Source: Lentilactobacillus sp. SPB1-3 (lineage in GTDB: Bacteria; Bacillota; Bacilli; Lactobacillales; Lactobacillaceae). Taken from it: a stretch of DNA of 64,000 nt. How positions within the stretch are numbered: the first letter of the stretch is position 1; each line of letters begins with the position of its first letter. Location of the stretch: the NCBI RefSeq assembly GCF_026913205.2, contig NZ_CP168151.1, forward strand, positions 620,001 to 684,000, written 5' to 3'. Of the stretch, positions 7,308 through 16,738 are shown one piece after another. The notes below the pieces were generated by a model, which was given only the letters and a program-made list of their open reading frames with translations, ran no database searches and was not told the DNA's origin. Position numbers and translations under genes: made by a program.

Positions 7308-9332
7308 TTGCGTGCAATACTTTCTGGAGTTCATCAAAAACAGAACAGCCAAGTATTAGAGTTTGAATTGCTCGATGTGGTTAGTTCTCTTGAGAATTCA
7401 TATATTTTGTTTGTTGAAAAAAATAGTCGGGCGTCAATCATGCAACCGATCAGCAAAATTTTAAGCCACAATATTATTAGAATTTCGATCAACGCACAAG
7501 ATTTTCATTTTGATAATAGTGATCAAACCGAGTTTGAATGGCAGATTTATTTTGTAACTAACAATAACAGTTCAAAAGAAGTTATTCAGGTTGAGAGTGA
7601 GTACTTAGGTGATAGGCATCAATTAGAGTTAACCAGTTACTACCAGTTTAATTCTGATCCAGTAGGGATGGCGAACTTTAATATTCGTACCAATCAGTCT
7701 GCTGATCAATTCATGATTAACTCAGTCAACTTGACAGCCGACAGCCTCGAAATTACTGGATACAATAAAATCAACGGTTCTAACATTAAAAACCAACGAG
7801 TAATTTTAAAGAGCAAAGCTAGCAATACCAAACTAGATTTTCCGATTACTGAAAAATTATTTGCTGGTATGTTTACGGTTGCCATTCCATTAACTGATAT
7901 CCCACAGAATTCAGCATGTCAGCTATATATTAATTACGAACTAGATGACAAGAACATTGAGCAACGGATGATCAGTGTCAAATCTCTTGCTGGCCAGGTA
8001 ACAGATGTAGCATTACCAGGTCAACGTGAAGTGATGTTAGAGAAACAATTTGATAACACCATCGTTGTTAGAGAGTTCCAAGGTGCTTCATTTGGCCAAA
8101 AGGTCATGGCAGCTGGTGGTAAAGCCAGCAACGTAATCGATGTTATCAATATGATCCAAGACAAGTTAAATTTGTTTCGTATGCGTCGTTTGTTCAAACG
8201 TGGTCATTCACCGTTTGATAATACGACCATTGTGTTTGAAAGTTTTGGTGGCCGACAGGTCAGTGATAGCCCATATGCAATTTATCAATTATTCCAAAAA
8301 TTATATCCAGGAATCAACATGATTTGGTCAATTGACAGATCATTGAAGAGTTACTGTAAGGAACACGGGATCAATTATGTGGTTCGTCGAACAAGTAAGT
8401 GGGTTCGAACACTTGAAAAATCACAATTCTGGATCAGTAATGCCAGATATCCATCTTGGGTTAAAAAGCCAAGTTACGTTACTTATATTCAAACATGGCA
8501 TGGTACGCCGTTGAAGAAATTAGGTCTTGATATTGAGAATGTATCAATGCCAGGAACAACGACTGCTAAGTACCACAAGAACTTCGTCAAGGAAGCTAAT
8601 CGCTGGGATGCTTTAGTGTCACCTAATGATTATTCAACTCAAATTTTCCGTTCGGCATTTGGATTTAATAACCAGATTTTAAAAATTGGTTATCCCAGAA
8701 ATGATGAATTAATCAATACTAAACCAAGCGAAATTGATGACCTTAAACGAGAACTGGGAATTCCACTAGATAAAAAAGTGGTAATGTACGCGCCAACTTA
8801 TCGTGATAATCAGTTTGCACAAAAGGGTAAGTACACGTTTGAGTTACCATTTGATTTGGATGATTTTAAAAAATCATTTGGTGATGACGCCGTCTTGATT
8901 TTAAGAATGCATTACTTGATTTCCAATGCATTAGACATCTCAGATTATCAAGACTTTGTTTATGACTTCTCTAGTCATCCAAATATTTCTGATTTGTACT
9001 TAGTTTCAGATTTATTGATTACTGATTATTCATCAGTATTCTTCGATTACGCTTATCTGAAAAGACCAATTTTATTCTATCCTTACGATTATCATTTATA
9101 TAAGGAAGAACTTCGTGGATTCTATCTTAATTATGAAAAAGATTTGCCCGGTAAGATTGCTAACACTCCTGAACAATTGTTAGAAGAAATACAGCACGCA
9201 TTCAAACATCCTGATATGAGTGCTAATAAACAATTTATGAACTTTTATGATCGTTTCTGTGCAATTAATGACGGACTTAGTTCATTAAAGGTTGTTAACT
9301 ACGTTATGCAGCAAATTGAAAAAGGTATTTAA
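7308..9332 (+). CDS. tagF: CDP-glycerol glycerophosphotransferase family protein
   Basis: This cytoplasmic-face enzyme polymerises or transfers glycerol phosphate from CDP-glycerol. The start is TTG 7308, with AAGGGGA seven bases upstream; no ATG fits. Of the 674 residues, the last 380 or so form the TagF/TagB catalytic region: ESFGGRQVSDSPYAIYQ near 307, QTWHGTPLKKLG near 400 (conserved catalytic His), VMYAPTYRD near 495 and LLITDYSSVFFDYAYLKRP near 570. The first 260 residues are beta-rich and unassigned. It is translated right after the orphan cluster protein and uses the TagD product. Whether it is the main polymerase (TagF) or a primer enzyme (TagB) cannot be settled from sequence. Confidence 0.85.
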   Translation: MRAILSGVHQKQNSQVLEFELLDVVSSLENSYILFVEKNSRASIMQPISKILSHNIIRISINAQDFHFDNSDQTEFEWQIYFVTNNNSSKEVIQVESEYLGDRHQLELTSYYQFNSDPVGMANFNIRTNQSADQFMINSVNLTADSLEITGYNKINGSNIKNQRVILKSKASNTKLDFPITEKLFAGMFTVAIPLTDIPQNSACQLYINYELDDKNIEQRMISVKSLAGQVTDVALPGQREVMLEKQFDNTIVVREFQGASFGQKVMAAGGKASNVIDVINMIQDKLNLFRMRRLFKRGHSPFDNTTIVFESFGGRQVSDSPYAIYQLFQKLYPGINMIWSIDRSLKSYCKEHGINYVVRRTSKWVRTLEKSQFWISNARYPSWVKKPSYVTYIQTWHGTPLKKLGLDIENVSMPGTTTAKYHKNFVKEANRWDALVSPNDYSTQIFRSAFGFNNQILKIGYPRNDELINTKPSEIDDLKRELGIPLDKKVVMYAPTYRDNQFAQKGKYTFELPFDLDDFKKSFGDDAVLILRMHYLISNALDISDYQDFVYDFSSHPNISDLYLVSDLLITDYSSVFFDYAYLKRPILFYPYDYHLYKEELRGFYLNYEKDLPGKIANTPEQLLEEIQHAFKHPDMSANKQFMNFYDRFCAINDGLSSLKVVNYVMQQIEKGI

Positions 9333-9336
9333 AAAA

Positions 9337-9375
9337 ATCCAGCTATCGTCAATTACTGACAGTAGCTGGATTTTT
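9337..9375 (+). terminator. Terminator of the tagD-tagF cluster
   Basis: ATCCAGCTA pairs with TAGCTGGAT, extended by TCGTCA/TGACAG inside, and is followed by TTTTT. Confidence 0.85.
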
Positions 9376-9487
9376 AAATGTAAATGCTTTAAACAGTTGG
9401 GATTATGACACTATTTACTGAGAGTTTGGTATGCTATGAAAATGTGTTAGAATTAACTGATAGATTTTGCGAGTGAAAGGAACAAAT

Positions 9488-11062
9488 ATGACAGACAAAC
9501 AATTAAAACAGGCGGACACAAAGCGCCGAACGTTTGCAATTATTTCTCACCCCGATGCCGGGAAAACTACTATTACTGAACAGTTACTTTTGTTTGGTGG
9601 AGTTGTTCGAGAAGCGGGAACGGTTAAAGCTAGAAAAACAGGTAACTTTGCTAAGTCCGACTGGATGGAAATTGAACAAAAACGTGGTATCTCAGTTACT
9701 AGTTCTGTGATGCAATTTGATTACGCCGGAAAGCGAATCAACATTTTGGATACTCCAGGACATGAGGATTTCTCTGAAGATACTTATCGGACTTTAATGG
9801 CTGTTGATTCAGCTGTCATGGTAATTGATTCTGCTAAGGGAATCGAGCCTCAGACTAAGAAGTTATTCCAAATTTGTAAAATGCGTGGAATTCCGATATT
9901 TACGTTCATGAATAAGTTAGATCGTGATGGAAGAGAACCCATGGATTTGATTGATGAATTGGAAGAAGTTTTGGATATCGAAGCATATCCAATGAATTGG
10001 CCAATCGGTATGGGTAAAACATTAACTGGTATTTTTGATCGTTATAACCACCGTGTTGAGCTGTATAAACATGATGATCCTTCAGTGATGGTTGAATTAG
10101 ACGATGATAACAATCCCGTTGACAATGTAGAGTTGAGCGAAGATCCTCAATTTGAAGATGCTAAAGATAATATTGATTTGTTAGAAACCGCTGGCAATCA
10201 ATTCGATACTGAAAAGATTAAAACTGGTGATCAGACACCTGTGTTCTTTGGTTCAGCATTGGTTAATTTCGGAGTGAAAACATTTTTTGATGCTTATCTT
10301 AATTTTGCTCCGGCACCAACCGCACATAAGACTGAAGAGGGTGAAGCAATTGACCCCGCCAGTGACGAATTTTCTGGATTCGTTTTTAAAATTCAAGCTA
10401 ACATGAACCCTAATCATCGTGATCGAATCGCTTTTGTTAGAGTTTGTTCCGGTGAATTTGAAAAGGGAATGGATGTTAATTTATTCAGAACTCAAAAGAA
10501 GATGCGACTTTCGAACGTGACTGAATTTATGGCCAACACCAGAGAGAACGTTAAGAACGCAGTTGCTGGAGATATCATTGGTTTGTACGATACTGGTAAC
10601 TTCCAGATTGGCGATACCATTTATACTGGAAAGCAATCAATTCAATTTGAAAAATTACCTCAATTTACTCCAGAACTATTTGTTCGAGTAGCTGCTAAGA
10701 ATGTTATGAAACAAAAGTCATTTCATAAGGGAATTAATCAATTGGTTCAAGAAGGTGCTGTGCAGTTGTACACTTCTTACTCAACTAATGACTACATCTT
10801 AGGTGCCGTGGGACAACTTCAATTCGAAGTTTTCCAATTCAGAATGCAAAATGAATATAATTCTGAAGTAACCATGGAGCCAATGGGCAAAAAAACTGCT
10901 CGATGGATCGATCCAGATCAGTTGGATGAGAGAATGTCATCTTCAAGAAACTTGTTGGTTAAGGATCGGAATGGTGACCCATTATTCTTGTTTGAGAATA
11001 ATTTTGCACTTAGATGGTTTGCCGATAAGTATCCTGATGTTAAGTTGACCGCTAAGCTATAA
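9488..11062 (+). CDS. prfC: Peptide chain release factor 3
   Basis: RF3 is a translational GTPase that recycles RF1/RF2 from the ribosome after termination. The start is ATG 9488, with GAAAGG nearby; seven extra upstream codons have no ribosome site. The 524-residue product has the G1 loop SHPDAGKTT (residues about 21-29), G3 DTPGHEDF (about 87-94), G4 NKLD (about 141) and the RF3-type C-terminal part including [17 protein letters not shown]. The length matches RF3 (about 520-530) and distinguishes it from EF-G or LepA. It is monocistronic, or read through weakly into the dipeptidase gene 26 bases on. Confidence 0.96.
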   Translation: MTDKQLKQADTKRRTFAIISHPDAGKTTITEQLLLFGGVVREAGTVKARKTGNFAKSDWMEIEQKRGISVTSSVMQFDYAGKRINILDTPGHEDFSEDTYRTLMAVDSAVMVIDSAKGIEPQTKKLFQICKMRGIPIFTFMNKLDRDGREPMDLIDELEEVLDIEAYPMNWPIGMGKTLTGIFDRYNHRVELYKHDDPSVMVELDDDNNPVDNVELSEDPQFEDAKDNIDLLETAGNQFDTEKIKTGDQTPVFFGSALVNFGVKTFFDAYLNFAPAPTAHKTEEGEAIDPASDEFSGFVFKIQANMNPNHRDRIAFVRVCSGEFEKGMDVNLFRTQKKMRLSNVTEFMANTRENVKNAVAGDIIGLYDTGNFQIGDTIYTGKQSIQFEKLPQFTPELFVRVAAKNVMKQKSFHKGINQLVQEGAVQLYTSYSTNDYILGAVGQLQFEVFQFRMQNEYNSEVTMEPMGKKTARWIDPDQLDERMSSSRNLLVKDRNGDPLFLFENNFALRWFADKYPDVKLTAKL

Positions 11063-11088
11063 AAAATAATGAAAGAAGTAGTTTAATT

Positions 11089-12513
11089 ATGAGTAAACAT
11101 CTGTCAGCATGTACAAGTGTGTTAGTTGGGAAAAATGCATCAATCGATGGTTCAACGATGATCGCACGTAACGACGATACTTTCTTACCTTTAACACCTC
11201 AACGTTTTTATGTTCATGAAGCTGTTTCTGGCCGTAAAGAAACTTGGATTTCAAATCAAAATGGTTTTACAGCTGAAATGCCTGAAAGTGGCTACCGTTA
11301 CTTGGCAACTCCAAACGTTGAAGTTGATAAGGAAGGGGTTTACGCCGAGAGTGGTTTCAATGAAAAGAACGTTGCCATGAGTGCCACTGAAAGTGTGTAT
11401 GGTAATGAACGTGCCTTGGCATATGATCCATTAGTTGAAAATGGTTTGGCTGAAGATTCTATGCAATCAATGGTTTTGCCATTTATTGATTCTGCCAGAG
11501 ATGGTGTTTCATATCTTGGCAATCTGATTAAAAAGTATGGTTCACCAGAAGGTGACGCTGTGTTATTCTCAGATAACGATGAAGTATGGTATATGGAAAT
11601 CGTTACCGGACACCATTGGGTTGCCCAACGAATCCCTGATGACGCATACGCAATTACTGCTAACCAAGTTGCTATCCAACAAGTTGACTTTCATGATCCA
11701 GATAACTTTATGTTTTCAGATGGAATTCAAGAATTCGTTGAAACATATCATTTGAATACTGACAAAGAAGGTTTCAACTTCCGTCACATTTTTGGTACTG
11801 ACAATGAAAAAGACCGTCATTACAACACCCCACGTGTTTGGTTTGGTCAAAGATATTTAAACCCTGAAATTCACCAGGAACCTACTTCTTCTGATCTGCC
11901 ATTTATTTGCTACACTGACAAAAAAATCAGCGTTGAAGATGTTGAATATATCTTGAGCTCTCACTACAACGAAACTGAATATGATCCATTGGCTCAAGGA
12001 AATGAAGATACTAAGACTAAATTCAGACCTATTTCAATGAACAGAACGCAAAACTCACACGTTCTTCAATTGAGAAATGATGTTAACAAAGAATCATCAG
12101 CAATTATGTGGCTTTCATTTGGTGTTCCTGCATTTAGTCCATACGTGCCATTCTTTGGTAATGTTACTGATACTGATCCAAGTTATTCAAACACCCCAGT
12201 TCACTGTGATGACGAGAGTGCATATTGGATGTATCGTAAACTGTCCGTCCTTGTTGAATCACATTACTCAAACTTCATCCAAGATGACGTTGACTTTTTA
12301 ACTGCTTCTAAGGAAAAATTACGTCGACATGTGCAGAATAGCTTGGTTGAGGCTAAGTCATTAACTGGCGATGAACTCACTAATTATTTAACTGGACAAA
12401 ACCATGAAGTTGTTAAATTCATGAAAAAAGATGTTGAAGATTTCATGCATCGATTATTTGAAAAGGGATTGACTCTTTCAAAATTAACCTACAACATGGA
12501 TAAGAATCTTTAA
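11089..12513 (+). CDS. C69 family dipeptidase
   Basis: The 474-residue protein belongs to peptidase family C69 (PepD/dipeptidase A), N-terminal nucleophile hydrolases that cleave a broad range of dipeptides in the cytoplasm. Cys8 (MSKHLSAC) is the expected nucleophile after removal of a seven-residue propeptide. The family pattern SIDGSTMIARNDD follows near residues 18-30, and WYMEIVTGHHWVAQRIPDD lies near 168. There is no signal peptide. Lactobacilli often carry several paralogs, so a numbered symbol would be arbitrary. The start ATG 11089 is preceded by GAAAGAAG. A bidirectional terminator follows. Confidence 0.93.
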   Translation: MSKHLSACTSVLVGKNASIDGSTMIARNDDTFLPLTPQRFYVHEAVSGRKETWISNQNGFTAEMPESGYRYLATPNVEVDKEGVYAESGFNEKNVAMSATESVYGNERALAYDPLVENGLAEDSMQSMVLPFIDSARDGVSYLGNLIKKYGSPEGDAVLFSDNDEVWYMEIVTGHHWVAQRIPDDAYAITANQVAIQQVDFHDPDNFMFSDGIQEFVETYHLNTDKEGFNFRHIFGTDNEKDRHYNTPRVWFGQRYLNPEIHQEPTSSDLPFICYTDKKISVEDVEYILSSHYNETEYDPLAQGNEDTKTKFRPISMNRTQNSHVLQLRNDVNKESSAIMWLSFGVPAFSPYVPFFGNVTDTDPSYSNTPVHCDDESAYWMYRKLSVLVESHYSNFIQDDVDFLTASKEKLRRHVQNSLVEAKSLTGDELTNYLTGQNHEVVKFMKKDVEDFMHRLFEKGLTLSKLTYNMDKNL

Positions 12514-12525
12514 TAAACAAAAAAG

Positions 12526-12564
12526 CCTGTCAACGCAATTAAGTTTGCGCGGACAGGTTTTTTT
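12526..12564. terminator. Bidirectional terminator
   Basis: CCTGTC pairs with GACAGG and, inside, CGCAA with TTGCG. T7 follows on the forward strand and an A run precedes it, so it can serve the dipeptidase gene and the convergent MucBP gene. Confidence 0.85.
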
Positions 12565-13642
12565 AGTTGAGAATTACGTATCTAGCAGGGATAACGGCTT
12601 TTTGACCCAATAAGTACCATTTGATTTGTTGATCATCAATGAGGATCCTGGTAATTTTAACTTGAGTACCGTTAGCCACACGTTGAACTGTGTGACCGTA
12701 TGGTTGGTCATATAAATTAACCATTTTTTCATCAACGTAGTCAATGTAGCCAGATAATTCAGTTGATTGAGAAATCAATTTAGTAATACGAACAGCTTCA
12801 ATTTCAGTTGGCGCATCGCTGATAATACTCTGTGAACCATTGATCCATTGAGTACCGCCAATGTTATACCAAGTTTGATTGTCCTGAGTGACAACTTTCA
12901 AAAATACTTTGATAATCAATCCATTAGGTAATTGGCTCTTCAAAGCGGTATTGCCGTTAGGTCGCTCATAAACCGAATGCGTAGATTGTAACCTAATATA
13001 ATATTCAACTGGCTGAACAGTTTGCCACTGTTCATGACGATAATAAAATACAACATCATGGCTTTGTGTACTAAAGTAACCGTATTTCTTGCCGATACTA
13101 TTAGTAACTTTATAGCCGGCGACTTTTGGTGCGGAAATATCATATAATTGATTTAGTTTCCCTGAAACCATAGACACTGGGGACAACATAGCTGATGTAT
13201 CTAAGTCGATTGAATAAATTTTAATTGGTGCCGCAAATTTGAGCGTGTAATAAAATGTAATTGATTGATCATTGTCTTTAAAACGATTTGAAAAACCATC
13301 GACATCCACTAAGATATAATCATCAAATTTTGGAAGCCTTAAATTTAACACAGTCCCGCTTTTACCAACTAAAATATCAGGATCATGCAAGAAATTACCA
13401 TTAGCGTCAAGATAAAAAATCGTGACGGAAGTCACTAGAGGCTCTGGCAAATTAACTTTTTGAGTTGTTTTATCTTCCTCAGTCAATTGTTCCTTAGGAG
13501 TGGGAGATTGAATAGTGGATGATGTGGGGGTTGAATCTTGTGCAGGGTGTTGTTTGCGAGGGCGTTTACTAAAACGATTGCGTTGTTTTGCCCGCTTAGA
13601 AAAACGGTTGATTCTCTGGTTGATCCAGCCCATAAATGCCAT
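12563..13642 (-). CDS. MucBP-repeat and SH3/GW-like protein without signal peptide
   Basis: The 359-residue product starts at ATG 13642 behind GGGGGTGA. Residues 1-31 are very basic and contain a tandem NRFSKR element (residues 12-17 and 22-27). Residues 35-70 are a Ser/Thr/Pro/Gln linker. Two MucBP-like domains follow: residues about 73-142 (VTIFYLDANGNFL, ending ITFYY) and 150-212 (ending DVVFYYRHEQW). Two SH3- or GW-like modules, about 221-276 and 299-357, complete it. MucBP domains normally sit on secreted, LPXTG-anchored surface proteins, but I see no signal peptide, no transmembrane segment and no LPXTG motif. Either it leaves the cell by an unusual route or the module works inside. The function is unknown. 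Confidence 0.7.
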   Translation of the reverse strand: MAFMGWINQRINRFSKRAKQRNRFSKRPRKQHPAQDSTPTSSTIQSPTPKEQLTEEDKTTQKVNLPEPLVTSVTIFYLDANGNFLHDPDILVGKSGTVLNLRLPKFDDYILVDVDGFSNRFKDNDQSITFYYTLKFAAPIKIYSIDLDTSAMLSPVSMVSGKLNQLYDISAPKVAGYKVTNSIGKKYGYFSTQSHDVVFYYRHEQWQTVQPVEYYIRLQSTHSVYERPNGNTALKSQLPNGLIIKVFLKVVTQDNQTWYNIGGTQWINGSQSIISDAPTEIEAVRITKLISQSTELSGYIDYVDEKMVNLYDQPYGHTVQRVANGTQVKITRILIDDQQIKWYLLGQKAVIPARYVILN

Positions 13643-13731
13643 ACGTAATTCACCCCCGATTAAAGTATTCTAAACAAAATTATATCATAAAAACAGGGTA
13701 GTCAATCTATAGAACAGGTTGATATCAACAA

Positions 13732-13766
13732 TAAAAAAGCCACTGATAATATTTTTATCAGTGGCT
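13732..13766 (-). terminator. Terminator of clpE
   Basis: GCCACTGATA pairs with TATCAGTGGC. On the reverse strand it lies just after the clpE stop codon and is followed by TTTTTTATTG. Confidence 0.9.
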
Positions 13767-13777
13767 TTTGAACTTAT

Positions 13778-16015
13778 TTATTCAGATTTCTTAGAATCAT
13801 CTTTAATTGGTGCTTGCTTATCTGGAGCTGAGATTACGATTTGATCATCGATCACATCAGCGAGTAGCTTAGTCTCAGTTGAATGATCAATGTAGTAATC
13901 AGCAACTTTGTCTTCAATCTCTTCTTGAATGACACGTCTTAATGGACGAGCACCCATAGCAGGGTTAAAGCCAAGGTCAACTAACTTCTTCTTAGCAGCA
14001 TCTGAAACTTCAATGACGAGTCCTTGTTGAGATAACATTTCGTTAACATCATCGATCATCAATGAAACGATGTGTTGCAAGTTATCCTTTGAAAGGGCAT
14101 TGAATTCAATGACGTCATCAAATCGGTTCAATAATTCTGGCTTGAAGTAATTGGTTAACTTATCAATGACAGAGTGGGTAGTTCCTGAAGCAGCAGCGGC
14201 AAAACCAACGTTTGCTTCTGAATCACCTGTACCTGCATTACTGGTCATGATAATGATGGTGTCTTTAAATGATACTGTCCGTCCTTGGCTATCAGTCAAA
14301 CGACCATCGTCAAGAATTTGTAAGAACATGTGCAAGACATCTGGATGGGCTTTTTCAACTTCATCCAACAAAATCAAGCTGTAGGGATGACGACGAACTT
14401 GCTCAGTCAATTGACCAGCTTCATCATAACCTACATATCCAGGAGGTGAACCAATCAACTTAGCCACTGAGTGTGGCTCCATGTACTCAGACATGTCGAA
14501 TCGAATCATTGAATCCTTAGAACCAAATAGTTGGAAAGCAAGTTGTTTAGCTAACTCAGTTTTACCAACTCCAGTAGGTCCAACGAATAGGAATGAACCA
14601 ATTGGACGACCAGTTCCGTTGAATCCGACACGGTTACGACGGATTGCACGAGCAACCTTTTGAACGGCGTCATTTTGACCAATAACGTGTTTTTCAAGGT
14701 TAGGAGCAAGGTTCTTAAGTTGTTCTTGTTCCTGTGCTTGCAGGTCCCCAACTGGAATATCAGTCTTTTCTTCAACGATTTTTTGCATATCAGATTCAGT
14801 AACTTCTGGAATCGAAGCAGAGTCAATGTTGCCATCGGCTTTCTTTTGTTCCAATTTAGATACTTGATCACGGTAGTATGCAGCTTTTTCGTAATCTTCG
14901 TTCTTTAAGGCGTCTTGTTTTTGACTTTCAGCACTCTTGATCTTTTCTTCAATTGTTGAAGGGTCAACAACGTTGATAGTTAAGTTCTTACGAGAACCAG
15001 CTTCATCTAATAAATCAATGGCTTTGTCAGGTAAGAAACGATCTTGAATGTAACGGTCAGATAATTCAACAGCCGCTTTGATGGCATCATCAGTGTATTT
15101 AACATGGTGATAATCTTCGTAGCGCTTTTGAATTCCCTTAAGAATTTTGACTGCTTCCTCTGGAGAAGGTTCTTCAACAGTGACTGGTTGTAGTCGACGA
15201 GCCAATGCAGAATCTTTTTCAATGTCACGATATTCTTTTAAGGTTGTTGCACCAATAAGCTGAAATTCTCCACGGGCAAGTGCTGGCTTCAAAACGTTAC
15301 CAGCATCCATGCCGCCTTCAGCATTACCAGCACCAACGATTTCATGAATTTCATCGATGAATAAAACAATGTCAGGGTTACCCTGAACTTCGTCAATTAA
15401 TTGTTGCATCCGTTGCTCAAATTGGCCACGGATTCCAGTTCCTTGAACTAAGGAAACAACATCAAGACGGATAACTTGTTTGTTTTGCAGTTTAGCAGGA
15501 ACATCGCCTGAGACGATTTGTTGAGCTAATCCCTCAACAACGGCTGTCTTACCAACACCGGCTTCACCAATCAAAACAGGGTTGTTCTTTGTTCTTCTAT
15601 TAAGAATTTCAACGACTCGTTGAATTTCATTGTCTCGACCAACAACTGGATCAATTTTTCCATCTTTAGCAAGTTGGGTCATGTTGATACCATATTGATC
15701 AAGTAATGAATTTCCGTTACCTGAACGACCATTTTGACCACCGTTGGTAGGGCCTTGTGGTTGAGTAGGTGGGATTGATGATTGTGGATTATTGTTCATA
15801 TCAGGATTTCCGTTTTGCATAGCTCGGAAAATATCATCTAATCCACCGAATCCAAATGGATCTTGTGCCATATCTTGAGCACCTCCCTGATTTCTTTGTC
15901 TGTTAGTTAGGAGTTGATAGCAATTTTGGCAAAGGTTAATTGTTTGCTTTGAACCATTTACATTTGTATATAAATGGATAGTTGCTTCATTTTGATGGCA
16001 ATTTTGGCATAGCAT
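13778..16015 (-). CDS. clpE: ATP-dependent Clp protease ATP-binding subunit ClpE
   Basis: ClpE is a Hsp100 unfoldase that feeds heat-damaged proteins to ClpP and helps remove CtsR. The start is ATG 16015 (MLCQNC), with AAAGGAGG ten bases upstream; an earlier ATG lacks a site. The 745-residue protein begins with the ClpE zinc finger (CQNC at residues 3-6, CQNC again near 29-32). It then has AAA+ module 1 with GEAGVGKT, a UVR-type coiled segment ([14 protein letters not shown]), and AAA+ module 2 with [13 protein letters not shown] and MTSNAGTG. The double-glycine-poor N-domain separates it from ClpC. Expression should be heat-inducible, since a CtsR-type operator lies before the start. Confidence 0.96.
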   Translation of the reverse strand: MLCQNCHQNEATIHLYTNVNGSKQTINLCQNCYQLLTNRQRNQGGAQDMAQDPFGFGGLDDIFRAMQNGNPDMNNNPQSSIPPTQPQGPTNGGQNGRSGNGNSLLDQYGINMTQLAKDGKIDPVVGRDNEIQRVVEILNRRTKNNPVLIGEAGVGKTAVVEGLAQQIVSGDVPAKLQNKQVIRLDVVSLVQGTGIRGQFEQRMQQLIDEVQGNPDIVLFIDEIHEIVGAGNAEGGMDAGNVLKPALARGEFQLIGATTLKEYRDIEKDSALARRLQPVTVEEPSPEEAVKILKGIQKRYEDYHHVKYTDDAIKAAVELSDRYIQDRFLPDKAIDLLDEAGSRKNLTINVVDPSTIEEKIKSAESQKQDALKNEDYEKAAYYRDQVSKLEQKKADGNIDSASIPEVTESDMQKIVEEKTDIPVGDLQAQEQEQLKNLAPNLEKHVIGQNDAVQKVARAIRRNRVGFNGTGRPIGSFLFVGPTGVGKTELAKQLAFQLFGSKDSMIRFDMSEYMEPHSVAKLIGSPPGYVGYDEAGQLTEQVRRHPYSLILLDEVEKAHPDVLHMFLQILDDGRLTDSQGRTVSFKDTIIIMTSNAGTGDSEANVGFAAAASGTTHSVIDKLTNYFKPELLNRFDDVIEFNALSKDNLQHIVSLMIDDVNEMLSQQGLVIEVSDAAKKKLVDLGFNPAMGARPLRRVIQEEIEDKVADYYIDHSTETKLLADVIDDQIVISAPDKQAPIKDDSKKSE

Positions 16016-16065
16016 TAATTGCTTTCCTCCTTTAAAATTAAGAATAAAGGTTTTGGTCAAAAAAT

Positions 16066-16082
16066 ACTGACCAACTTTGACC
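16066..16082 (-). promoter_or_regulatory. CtsR operator of clpE
   Basis: The reverse strand reads GGTCAAA-GTT-GGTCAGT. This is the tandem heptamer of the CtsR class III heat-shock operator (GGTCAAA, three bases, GGTCAAA), with two mismatches in the second heptamer. It sits between the -10 box and the ribosome site. A further GGTCAAA lies on the forward strand at 16055. Confidence 0.85.
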
Positions 16083-16092
16083 TTCGAAAAGT

Positions 16093-16120
16093 ATTATACA
16101 ATAACCAACTATAGAATCAA
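16093..16120 (-). promoter_or_regulatory. Promoter of clpE
   Basis: On the reverse strand TTGATT (16120-16115) and a perfect TATAAT (16098-16093) are 16 bases apart. Confidence 0.75.
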
Positions 16121-16149
16121 GTATATTGATTCATATTAAGGAGGCAGCT

Positions 16150-16344
16150 ATGGAGAAAGCAGAATTCACTGATCAATTGCAAAAATTACGAAGCGGTGAG
16201 GTCTCTGAAATTAAAGTGGAGCCGGCAGATTTTATGAATTTTCAAGAGGCGTTTATGGATTTTGAGGCAAGAAAGCGAGTGATTGGTACTGCACAAAAAG
16301 GTGGTACGGTTGTCTATACCTTTGAAAAAACGGAAAGCGAATGA
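16150..16344 (+). CDS. Small conserved-looking protein of unknown function
   Basis: The 64-residue product starts at ATG 16150, behind a perfect AAGGAGG. It is acidic and soluble, with no membrane segment, cysteine or recognisable motif. The sequence reads as a helix-rich N-terminus (MEKAEFTDQLQKLRSGEVSE) followed by the segment VEPADFMNFQEAFMDF and a beta-like end (GTVVYTFEKTE). It is divergent from clpE and upstream of ptsH. The strong ribosome site and clean reading frame support a real gene. I do not recognise it, and the neighbours do not assign a function. Confidence 0.65.
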   Translation: MEKAEFTDQLQKLRSGEVSEIKVEPADFMNFQEAFMDFEARKRVIGTAQKGGTVVYTFEKTESE

Positions 16345-16373
16345 AAAAAACACTGTAAGCGGTTCATTTAAAC

Positions 16374-16402
16374 TTGTATTTTGCTTTATTAATTGATATT
16401 CT
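16374..16402 (+). promoter_or_regulatory. Promoter of ptsHI
   Basis: TTGTAT and TATTCT are 17 bases apart, 66 bases ahead of ptsH. Confidence 0.6.
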
Positions 16403-16467
16403 TAGTAAGTAAAGATGATTTGACTTAACTATCTTTAAGCCAATAAACTCAGAGGAGAATGATAACA

Positions 16468-16734
16468 ATGGAAAAACACGAATATAACATTACTGCTGAG
16501 ACTGGAATTCACGCTCGTCCAGCTACTCTTCTTGTTCAAACTGCAAGCAAATTCAATTCAGATATTACACTTGAATATCAAGACAAATCAGTTAACTTGA
16601 AGTCAATTATGGGTGTTATGTCACTCGGAGTTGGTCAAAGTGCATCTGTTTCTATCACAGCAGACGGTGATGACGAGAAGCAAGCAATTGAAGCTATTAC
16701 TGAAACTTTGAAACAAGAAGGATTAATAGACTAA
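16468..16734 (+). CDS. ptsH: Phosphocarrier protein HPr
   Basis: HPr carries phosphate from enzyme I to the sugar-specific EIIA proteins and, when phosphorylated on Ser, acts with CcpA in carbon catabolite control. The 88-residue product starts at ATG 16468 after AGAGGAGA. His15 sits in GIHARPA, the EI phosphorylation site, and Ser46 in [11 protein letters not shown], the HPr kinase site. So both the transport and regulatory sites are intact. It lies four bases before ptsI, an operon conserved across Gram-positive bacteria. Confidence 0.98.
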   Translation: MEKHEYNITAETGIHARPATLLVQTASKFNSDITLEYQDKSVNLKSIMGVMSLGVGQSASVSITADGDDEKQAIEAITETLKQEGLID

Positions 16735-16738
16735 TAAA

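Noticed and set aside
14151-14908. Forward-strand frames opposite clpE
   Set aside because: They are mirror frames of a conserved coding sequence, with no ribosome sites.
16354-16367. cre-like site TGTAAGCGGTTCAT before ptsH
   Set aside because: It fits the first ten positions of the catabolite-response consensus but not the closing CA, so the symmetry is broken. Too weak to annotate.
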